DNA of 12,810 bases from Bryobacterales bacterium (GTDB taxonomy: Bacteria; Acidobacteriota; Terriglobia; Bryobacterales; Bryobacteraceae): the NCBI GenBank assembly GCA_003487005.1, contig DNFG01000054.1, positions 1 to 12,810 on the forward strand. The letters run 5' to 3'. The notes beneath the pieces were generated by a model. That model was not told where the DNA came from, did not search any database, and saw only the letters and a list, made by a program, of their open reading frames with translations. Shown piece after piece: positions 7,404 to 12,810 of the stretch; position 1 is the stretch's first letter, and each line of letters starts with the position of its first letter. The position numbers and the translations under genes were made by a program.

Positions 7404-8573
7404 TCAACTCCCCTGCAGCGCGGCGCGCTTGCGCTCGTTGTTCAGATGAAAGGCGCCATCCAGCACGATCTTCTCGCCTTCCTGAAGGCCCTCCAGCAGC
7501 ACCCGCACGCTGCCGAACTCCCCGCCCAGCCGCACCTTGCGCAGCAGGAACCGGTTCTCGGTGATTTGCACGAACAGGTACTCTTCATTGCCTTCACGCA
7601 CCACGGCGGTGGCGGGGATCACCTGCTGGGTCTCTGCCAGGTCCTGCAAGGTGAGAGTGGCCAGCATCGCGGGTTTGTAGCGGCCTTCGGGGTTGGGCAG
7701 GTCCATCCGCGCGCGGACCGTACGGGTCTCGGGATTGACGATGGCGCTGACGAAGGTGAGTGTGCCACGGATGATCTCGCCGGGCAGGGCGGCAATTTCG
7801 GACTCGACGGCCTTGCCGACGGAGAGACTGCCGGCCGTCTGCTCGGGCACGTCCGCCACGAGCCAGACATGGGACAGGTCCGCGAGAATGCAGATCGATT
7901 CGGCTGCCTGCACCACTTGCCCCAGCGTCACCGGACGGTCCATCACCGTCCCGTCGATGCTGGCAACCACTTGAGAAACGGCATTAACGACGCGCGTCTC
8001 CTGAAGTCGCGCGACCGCCAGATCGGTCATGCCCAACACGCGGAGTTCGTCGCGGGAGGCGGAAAATTCGGCGGCGATCTGAATGTACTCGCCTTCCCGG
8101 CGCTGCAATTCAGCCTCTCCGATCACCCCGGCATCCAGCAGCCGTTTCGCGCGATCCACCGCGCGTTGCGCGAGCTGGCGCTGGGAGTCGGCTTTCAGAT
8201 AATTCGACTGCGCGTTGGCCAGTTCGGTGCTGCGAATGACGGCGATGAGGTCGCCGCGTTTGACTCGCTGCCCCTCGACGACTTCGAGTTCAATGACGCG
8301 GCCGGTGACCGGCGAACTCACGCGGGCCAGCCGGGTTTCGTCGGCTTCGACGCGGCCATAGACTCGGAGCGTGCCGGTAACGCTCGTCAGCCGGGGTTCA
8401 CCGATTTTCAGCTCGGCAAGCAGGTCGGGTCCGGCGGTGATGGACATCAGGCCGTTCGCCGCCGGCGGGGTCATGGCCTCCTCCGGACGGGGGGCATCGG
8501 AGCAGGCGCCCAGCCAGAGCACGCCAGAGAGGAGGCTCGGCAATAGTAGGTCTCGACGAATGCGGAAGATCAT
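7404..8573 (-). CDS. RND efflux periplasmic adaptor, CzcB/CusB-like lipoprotein
   Basis: Membrane-fusion subunit joining the RND pump and outer-membrane factor of the second efflux operon; 389 residues, normal length. Seen: a signal peptide with lipobox LGAC (Cys24), so probably lipid-anchored facing the periplasm; a lipoyl-like half-motif around 86-113 (SPVTGRVIELEVVEGQRVKRGD); a coiled-coil hairpin rich in Ala/Glu/Arg (about 117-190); a second lipoyl half near 205-225 (IDGTVMDRPVTLGQVV); then beta-barrel segments (LSHVWLVADVPE, NPETRTVRARMDLPN) and a membrane-proximal end (GLQEGEKIVLDGAF). Unlike the adaptor at the left edge, it has no His/Asp-rich N-terminal domain. Start ATG 8573 overlaps the outer-membrane-factor stop (ATGA), with GGAG 7 nt upstream (8584-8581). 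The pump follows after 4 nt, consistent with one transcript. Confidence 0.93.
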   Translation of the reverse strand: MIFRIRRDLLLPSLLSGVLWLGACSDAPRPEEAMTPPAANGLMSITAGPDLLAELKIGEPRLTSVTGTLRVYGRVEADETRLARVSSPVTGRVIELEVVEGQRVKRGDLIAVIRSTELANAQSNYLKADSQRQLAQRAVDRAKRLLDAGVIGEAELQRREGEYIQIAAEFSASRDELRVLGMTDLAVARLQETRVVNAVSQVVASIDGTVMDRPVTLGQVVQAAESICILADLSHVWLVADVPEQTAGSLSVGKAVESEIAALPGEIIRGTLTFVSAIVNPETRTVRARMDLPNPEGRYKPAMLATLTLQDLAETQQVIPATAVVREGNEEYLFVQITENRFLLRKVRLGGEFGSVRVLLEGLQEGEKIVLDGAFHLNNERKRAALQGS

Positions 8574-9874
8574 GGATTGGCTCCAAGGTCGAGAGCGCGA
8601 AGCTGCTCGAGATCGATGAGGGCGGCTTGCAGGTCGAACTGGGCATTGAGGAAGTCGAGCCTCACGCTGCGCAGCACGCGCTGGGCATCGAGAACTTCGA
8701 TAATGCCGCGCTCGCCATACCGGAATGCCGCTTCGGCGGCGGCCAGTGCGGCTTCCGCCTCTTTCAGGACACCTTCTTCGAACGACTGGATCTGCTGGGT
8801 GGCCACCTCGTACAGGCCGAGAGCCCGCTCGAGCGCCGCCGCGAGTTCGAGTTCACGCACATGGCGCTCGGCACGCGTACGGTTGACCGCGGCAACGGAT
8901 TCCGCGATCGGGCCTTCCCGCTTGTTCCAGATCGGCAGCGGAATGTTGACGCCGATGCGCGCGAATCCAAGGTCGGGCTGGTGTTCGTAATCGGTGTAGA
9001 CGGACGGCTGGGGCTTGCGGGCGGCGATCTCGGTCTTGAGGCGCGCTTCCGCGACCGTGATCTCGGCTCGCGCCTGGTTCAAAATCGGATGGCGTTCGTT
9101 CATTTCCGCGCGCATCGCCTGAGGCGGCGGCAGCGGGATCGGCCGCGCGAGTTCACCGCGGGGATCGAGCGGTGGGCCCGCGGAGAGCCCGATAGTGGCC
9201 CGCAGGACCGACAGCGCCGTCACCTGCCGCAACTGCGCGCTCCGAAGGAGAGTCCGGGCCGTCGCCACTTCCGCTTCGGCGCGCACCAGCTCGAGGCGCG
9301 CGGCCTCGCCGACCTCGACCTGGGTCTCGATCCTCTGGCGCAGATCTTCGATCAGTTTCAGGTTCTCGTCGGCCACCTCCACCTCGCGGCGATGCCGCAG
9401 CACCTGGTAGAAAGCCTGCTTCACCGCGCCGCGAACCGCAAGCCGGGCGCTCTCAATCCCGTACTCGCTGCTGTCCTGGGCCTTGCGCGCTGCTTCGATC
9501 CGGGCCTTGCGGAGCGAGGGCAACTCGATCGGCTGGGTAAAGGTGTAGGCCTGAAGAACCCCGGACGGTCCACGCCCGGCATTGCTCATTCGGGAATATT
9601 GGGGACCCGCAAGGAAGGCGACCGTCGGATTCGGATAGGCCCTCGCCGTGGTAATCGCCGCCACGGCCCCCTCCCGCTGGGCCGCGGCCACCCGGAGTTG
9701 GGGGTTATTCTCTTCAGCGAGCACTAGGGCCTCGCGAAGAGTCAGGGGCTGCGTGGGCTGAGGAGGTGACGAAGTCTGACCGGGCAGGGGCGGCGCCTCT
9801 CCAAAAATGGGGATCGACGAAAAAGCGAAAACGATGACGCACGTCGCCCTTCCGAGTACCTGACGGATCTGCAC
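8570..9874 (-). CDS. CzcC-like outer-membrane factor (TolC family)
   Basis: Outer-membrane channel and first gene of the complete efflux operon; 434 residues from GTG 9874. Seen: a hydrophobic signal sequence (about 10-24) with a likely cleavage near GEA; a Pro-rich linker (27-43); LREALVLAEENNPQL opening the first OEP repeat; AYPNPTVAF (79-87); NIPLPIWNKREGPIAE in the second half; and long Ala/Glu/Arg helices ending LIDLEQLRAL. The start is the earliest in-frame one available: a TAG lies in frame 10 codons upstream and no ATG follows until well into the mature protein. Only a weak purine stretch (AGAAAGAA) precedes it. The overlapping sigma-54 promoter match places the transcript start about 1-2 nt before this GTG, so the mRNA could be nearly leaderless. 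Overlaps the adaptor gene by 4 nt. Confidence 0.92.
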   Translation of the reverse strand: MQIRQVLGRATCVIVFAFSSIPIFGEAPPLPGQTSSPPQPTQPLTLREALVLAEENNPQLRVAAAQREGAVAAITTARAYPNPTVAFLAGPQYSRMSNAGRGPSGVLQAYTFTQPIELPSLRKARIEAARKAQDSSEYGIESARLAVRGAVKQAFYQVLRHRREVEVADENLKLIEDLRQRIETQVEVGEAARLELVRAEAEVATARTLLRSAQLRQVTALSVLRATIGLSAGPPLDPRGELARPIPLPPPQAMRAEMNERHPILNQARAEITVAEARLKTEIAARKPQPSVYTDYEHQPDLGFARIGVNIPLPIWNKREGPIAESVAAVNRTRAERHVRELELAAALERALGLYEVATQQIQSFEEGVLKEAEAALAAAEAAFRYGERGIIEVLDAQRVLRSVRLDFLNAQFDLQAALIDLEQLRALDLGANP

Positions 9875-9884
9875 GGGTTCTTTC

Positions 9885-9901
9885 TGGCAATCCGAGGGCC
9901 A
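9885..9901 (-). promoter_or_regulatory. Candidate sigma-54 (-24/-12) promoter for the efflux operon
   Basis: Minus strand reads TGGCCC-TCGGA-TTGC-CA (9901 down to 9885). TGGC and TTGC match the RpoN consensus TGGCAC-N5-TTGC fully in the two core blocks, with the exact 10-bp GG-to-GC spacing. It faces the czcC-like gene, next to a divergent gene for a GAFTGA-type sigma-54 activator. The predicted start (about 12 nt past GC, near 9876) leaves almost no 5' leader before GTG 9874, which is the main doubt. Confidence 0.6.
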
Positions 9902-10027
9902 CTACGAATGCATTGAAACGACCCTCGATATCCGCCCGGAGTGCACCATATCGCGCATCGCGGACCAGTCTCGTGTCCCATATAGTACACTCGAAGCGAG
10001 CTGAGCGCGAGGTTTCAAGGGGCCACT
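9896..10027. promoter_or_regulatory. Divergent intergenic region with repeats: candidate activator sites
   Basis: Between the efflux operon and the kinase gene lie AATGCATT (9907-9914, palindrome), the widely spaced inverted pair TTGAAAC (9913-9919) and GTTTCAA (10012-10018), a direct repeat GGGCCACT (9896-9903 and 10020-10027), and CTCG-AAG-CGAG (9990-10000). Relative to the sigma-54 match these cover about -37 to -143, the usual range for enhancer-type activator binding. TATAGT (9981-9986) is a possible -10 for the kinase gene but lacks a clear -35. Which repeat is bound, if any, cannot be told from one sequence. Confidence 0.4.
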
Positions 10028-10030
10028 CGA

Positions 10031-11137
10031 TTGCAGAGATCCTCGCAGACGAGTATGCGCGACCATCGTTGGCAACTGGCGGTCATCCTCCTGGCGATTG
10101 CGACGCTGGGCGGACTCATCCTGATCATCCCGCCGAAGCAGGTGCAGACCCACAACATCCTGCACCACCTCTTCTTCCTGCCCTTGATCGCCTCGGGAAT
10201 GCTGTTTGACTGGCGCCGGGTCGTTCTGATCACCATCTGGGCCGCGGGCGCCCACGCTCCCAACTTGTGGATCACCTGGGACCGGAATCCGGTTCGCGCG
10301 GCGGATAACGCCGCCGAATTCGCCACTTTTTCCACCGCCGCCATCATCACCGGCGTGTTCTCCGAGCGCGAGCGGCGTCAGCGCAAGCGGCTTGAGGAGA
10401 CCAAACGGCAGTTGGAAGAGGTCTACCAGGAGTTGCAGCAGAACGTCGAGAAGTTGCGGCGGGCCGAACGATTGTCGGCGGTTGGCCAGCTCTCGGCGGG
10501 ATTGGCGCACGAAATCAGGAACCCGCTTGCGTCGATCTCCGGCGCCGCGGGCATCCTGATGCGCGCCAATGCGCCCCCCGCGGATGTCGAGGATTGCCTC
10601 CAGATCATCCAGGCCGAATCCACCCGGCTGAGCCGCCTGCTGACCAATTTCCTCGAATTCGCCCGCCCCCGCTCGCTGCGCCTGCAGCCGACCGAACTGG
10701 GGCCGCTCCTCGAATCGGTCATCGCTCTGGCGGGCCACCAGGCGGCCGCCGCTCATGTCCTCATCGAGTGCCACGTCAAGCCCGGCCTCGATCTGGTCCA
10801 GTGCGACCCGGAACAGCTCAAGCAGGTACTGCTCAACCTCATGTTGAACGCGGTTCAGTCGTCCCCCACCGGAGGCGTCGTCCAGCTTCGGGCGCGCCGC
10901 GAGGGTTTCCGGCTCATCCTCGAAGTGACGGATGAGGGCCGCGGCATCCCGCCGGAACTGCGCGAGCGCATCTTCGAGCCCTTCTTCACCACGCGCGAGA
11001 ACGGCACCGGGCTCGGTCTCGCCGTCGCCGCCAAGATCGCGGAACAGCACGAGGGCTCGCTGGCCGCATTCGCCAATGATGCCGGCGGGGCTACCCTCCG
11101 GCTCGAACTGCCTCTGCGCGAGGTCCCGGCTTCATGA
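10031..11137 (+). CDS. Membrane sensor histidine kinase (NtrB/AtoS/ZraS-type)
   Basis: Sensor of a two-component system that autophosphorylates on His and passes phosphate to the regulator encoded next. 368 residues from TTG 10031 (AAGGGG about 9 nt upstream); ATG 10055 is an alternative giving 360. Seen: four hydrophobic segments (about 14-34, 44-60, 63-82, 98-111) with very short connecting loops and His residues at 41, 45, 46 and 75 near the membrane; a coiled linker (112-147); the H-box with phospho-acceptor His160 (AHEIRNPLASISG); N-box Asn273 (NLMLNAVQSS); G1 DEGRGIP (301-307); F-box FEPFFTT; G2 GTGLGL (325-330). There is no PAS, HAMP or large periplasmic domain, unlike ZraS, so sensing is probably within or at the membrane. 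Its stop overlaps the regulator start (ATGA). Metal sensing is inferred only from the divergent efflux operon. Confidence 0.93.
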   Translation: MQRSSQTSMRDHRWQLAVILLAIATLGGLILIIPPKQVQTHNILHHLFFLPLIASGMLFDWRRVVLITIWAAGAHAPNLWITWDRNPVRAADNAAEFATFSTAAIITGVFSERERRQRKRLEETKRQLEEVYQELQQNVEKLRRAERLSAVGQLSAGLAHEIRNPLASISGAAGILMRANAPPADVEDCLQIIQAESTRLSRLLTNFLEFARPRSLRLQPTELGPLLESVIALAGHQAAAAHVLIECHVKPGLDLVQCDPEQLKQVLLNLMLNAVQSSPTGGVVQLRARREGFRLILEVTDEGRGIPPELRERIFEPFFTTRENGTGLGLAVAAKIAEQHEGSLAAFANDAGGATLRLELPLREVPAS

Positions 11138-12519
11138 ACCGCAACCGCGTCCTTGTCGTCGATGACGATCCCAACCTGCGGCGCGTCCTCAAAATGCAAC
11201 TCGCCGAGGCCGGCTACGACGTCTTGCTCGCCGCGGACGGAGAGGAGGCCTGCCGCGTCATCGAGCGCGAACAACCGAGGCTCGTCATTACCGATCTCTC
11301 CATGTCGCCGATGGGCGGACTCGACCTGCTTCGTTACATCCGCGATCATCATCTCGATACCACCGTCATCATGATCACCGCGTTCGGCACCGTCGAGACC
11401 GCCGTCGAAGCCATGCGCACCGGGGCCTACGACTATGTGACGAAACCAATCGATTACGACGCCCTCGTGATGGTCGTGCACCGCGCCATGGAGCGGCAGC
11501 ACCTGATCGAGGAAGTCCGGACTCTGCGTTCCGCCCTCGACGCACGCTACGGCTTCGAAACCATCGTTGGCCGCTCGAAGGCTCTTCTGCGCGTCCTCGA
11601 AATGGCGTCCCGCGTGGCCCAGAGAGATTCCACCGTCCTCATCCGCGGCGAAACCGGCACCGGCAAGGAACTCCTCGCCCGCGCGATTCACCATAATAGC
11701 GCCAGGCGCAATCAGCCCTTTGTCACCATCAACTGCGGCACAATTCCGAAGGAATTGCTGGAGTCCGAATTGTTCGGTTACGAGCGCGGGGCGTTCACCG
11801 GAGCGCAGGGCTCGAAGACGGGCAAAGTCGAGATGGCCGGCGGCGGAACCCTGTTCCTCGATGAGATCGGCGAACTCCCCGTCGACATGCAGGTCAAGTT
11901 GTTGCGGCTCCTGCAGCAGCGCGAGATCGAAAAGCTCGGCGCCACCTCCCCCTCCACCGTCGACGTCCGGATCATCGCCGCCACCCACCGCAATCTGCAG
12001 TCCATGATCGAAGACAGCGCATTCCGTGAGGACCTGTTCTACCGCCTCGCCGTCGTTCCCCTCGACCTGCCTCCGCTTCGGGAACGCAAAGAGGATATCC
12101 CCGAACTCGCACAACAGCTGTTCAACAAGATGAAGGAGCGCCACGGACTGCCTTCGCTTCGCCTCGACCCCAGCGTCATTCGCCCCATGATCCATTACCG
12201 CTGGCCCGGCAACGTCCGCGAACTCGAGAACATCATCGAAAGAATGGTCGTCCTTGCTGTCCATGACTGCATCACCGAAGCCGACCTGCCCCAGGATATC
12301 CGCGCCGCCGAGTCCTCCGAAAGGGAGTTCTTCGTCGAATTGCCCGAACAGGGCATCAGCCTCGATCGCGTCGAACGCGACCTTCTCCTCCGCGCGCTCG
12401 AAAAGTTCAACTGGAACCAGACCCAGGCCGCCCGCTACCTCGATATCAGCCGCCGGACCCTCATCTACCGGATGGACAAACACGGAATCCGCCGCGACCC
12501 CGACACCGATAGCCTCTGA
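11134..12519 (+). CDS. Sigma-54-dependent response regulator (NtrC/ZraR family)
   Basis: Transcription activator, 461 residues, full length for the NtrC group. Receiver domain (1-120): acidic pocket Asp10-12, phospho-acceptor Asp54 (LVITDLSM), Thr82 and Lys104 (VTKP). AAA+ domain (about 143-370): Walker A GETGTGKE (172-179), the sigma-54 contact loop GAFTGA intact (219-224), Walker B GGGTLFLDEIGE (237-248), FREDLFYRL with the probable arginine finger, and the sensor-II-like RWPGNVREL. C-terminal Fis-type helix-turn-helix (about 427-447, NQTQAARYLDISRRTLIYRM). All residues for phosphorylation, ATP hydrolysis and RpoN contact appear present. Start ATG 11134 overlaps the kinase stop by 4 nt with GAGG about 10 nt upstream, so the two are coupled. 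The obvious candidate target is the -24/-12 match on the divergent side of the kinase gene; regulation of other operons is also possible. Confidence 0.96.
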   Translation: MNRNRVLVVDDDPNLRRVLKMQLAEAGYDVLLAADGEEACRVIEREQPRLVITDLSMSPMGGLDLLRYIRDHHLDTTVIMITAFGTVETAVEAMRTGAYDYVTKPIDYDALVMVVHRAMERQHLIEEVRTLRSALDARYGFETIVGRSKALLRVLEMASRVAQRDSTVLIRGETGTGKELLARAIHHNSARRNQPFVTINCGTIPKELLESELFGYERGAFTGAQGSKTGKVEMAGGGTLFLDEIGELPVDMQVKLLRLLQQREIEKLGATSPSTVDVRIIAATHRNLQSMIEDSAFREDLFYRLAVVPLDLPPLRERKEDIPELAQQLFNKMKERHGLPSLRLDPSVIRPMIHYRWPGNVRELENIIERMVVLAVHDCITEADLPQDIRAAESSEREFFVELPEQGISLDRVERDLLLRALEKFNWNQTQAARYLDISRRTLIYRMDKHGIRRDPDTDSL

Positions 12520-12573
12520 CCGCCCGCCCCTTCCCGGTCCACCCTTCACCGCCAAACGCCCCGGCCCGCCGCG

Positions 12574-12603
12574 TTGACAGCCTCGCCGCCGCCCGAATAT
12601 GCT
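12574..12603 (+). promoter_or_regulatory. Candidate sigma-70 promoter
   Basis: TTGACA (12574-12579), an 18-bp spacer, then TATGCT (12598-12603). The -35 is a perfect consensus and the -10 matches 4 of 6. It lies 55 nt after the response-regulator stop. A start near 12609-12610 would give a leader of about 190 nt before the ATG at 12798. This is the best sigma-70 match in the window. Confidence 0.6.
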
Positions 12604-12609
12604 CAGTAT

Positions 12610-12797
12610 GGTCGCGTACCGGAATCGTTGCGGATCGCGCCGCAACGGACCAAGGCGGCTGCTGGCGGAAGGGAACCTCTTCTCTCGGCTACTCCGGGGC
12701 CTGGTTCAGCCCGGTCATTGGCAGGCGTGTATCGATTGACTCTAACCCGAGTTTGCCGGGGACGTGGAGGACGCCACCCGGGCCGTCTGGAGACATC
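12610..12797 (+). other. Structured 5' leader (possible cis-regulatory RNA)
   Basis: Between the promoter match and the last start codon I see no convincing protein gene but several hairpins: CGTTGCGG/CCGCAACG (12626-12647, 8 perfect bp, 6-nt loop), possibly closed by GGTC (12610-12613) with GACC (12648-12651); CCGGG/CCCGG (12694-12714); and a nested stem CCGGG/CCCGG (12756-12781) enclosing GTGG/CCAC that ends about 8 nt before the ribosome-binding GGAG. The first sits at the predicted 5' end. I could not match it to a known riboswitch. GC-rich DNA makes such stems by chance, so this is tentative. The upstream part, 12520-12573, shows nothing. Confidence 0.3.
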
Positions 12798-12810
12798 ATG
12801 AGCGATCCAG
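12798..12810 (+). CDS. Start of an unidentified gene (cut by right edge)
   Basis: ATG 12798 opens a frame reading Met-Ser-Asp-Pro before the window ends. GGAG (12789-12792) lies 5 nt upstream, and a promoter match and leader lie further up. Too little is present to say anything about the product. Confidence 0.45.

Noticed and set aside
4733..7564. 943-codon open frame on the plus strand opposite the RND pump
   Set aside because: Antisense shadow of a GC-rich gene. The product is Asp/His/Gly/Arg-rich without domains, while the minus strand encodes a textbook HME-RND pump.
9886..9899. Plus-strand GG-N10-GC at the same place as the minus-strand sigma-54 match
   Set aside because: The -24 block (TGGCA) is good but the -12 block reads GGGC instead of TTGC, and it lies about 130 nt from the kinase start. 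The minus-strand reading is far better.
10855..12645. 596-codon minus-strand frame opposite the response regulator
   Set aside because: Antisense shadow; the plus strand carries complete receiver, AAA+ and Fis-type domains.
12756..12781. Guanidine-II (mini-ykkC) or other known riboswitch in the right-edge leader
   Set aside because: Only one loop contains GACG and it reads ACGC rather than ACGR; the second required hairpin is missing. No conserved core of cobalamin, SAM, glycine or c-di-GMP riboswitches is seen.
12574..12801. 75-codon plus-strand frame overlapping the last start codon (ATGA)
   Set aside because: It starts with a TTG that is the promoter -35 hexamer, has no ribosome-binding site, and encodes Arg/Pro/Gly-rich sequence with no sign of a domain. 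The overlap alone is not enough.

Overview
The window is GC-rich, densely coded and looks chromosomal. Its gene content (two tripartite RND metal-efflux clusters, a Tat-type arylsulfatase, and a sigma-54 two-component system) and its codon style suggest a soil-type Acidobacteriota, perhaps a Solibacter/Bryobacter relative. That assignment is a guess from overall resemblance, because no marker gene is present.

Layout, left to right. (1) Positions 1-2570, minus strand: a metal-efflux operon read leftwards, with a small His-rich membrane protein (2570-2145), a CzcC-like outer-membrane factor (2066-843) and a CzcB-like lipoprotein adaptor with a His/Asp cluster. The adaptor starts at 846 and runs off the left edge; its RND pump is presumably further left. 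(2) Positions 2571-2762: a divergent intergenic region with a tight cluster of dyads. (3) Positions 2763-4145, plus strand: a Cys-type (formylglycine) arylsulfatase whose frame is cut by one in-frame TAG at 3540-3542. (4) Positions 4283-9874, minus strand: a complete second efflux operon, OMF (9874-8570), adaptor (8573-7404) and RND pump (7399-4283). (5) Positions 9875-10030: a divergent regulatory region with a well-spaced sigma-54 (-24/-12) promoter match facing the efflux operon. (6) Positions 10031-12519, plus strand: a membrane histidine kinase and an NtrC-type response regulator with an intact GAFTGA loop. (7) Positions 12520-12810: a good sigma-70 promoter match, a roughly 190-nt leader with hairpins, and the first codons of another gene at the right edge.

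How the genes fit together: the second efflux operon and the divergent kinase/regulator pair resemble in architecture the E. coli zraP-zraSR locus, where a sigma-54 activator controls a divergent metal-response gene. The inference is that the two-component system senses metal or envelope stress and drives the efflux operon through the -24/-12 site. The pump lacks the CusA methionine triad, so divalent cations (Zn, Co, Cd or Ni) are more likely substrates than Cu(I)/Ag(I). No mobile element, CRISPR array, tRNA or rRNA was seen. The most useful observations are the sigma-54 promoter match, the amber-interrupted sulfatase, the small His-rich protein heading the first operon, and the structured leader at the right edge.
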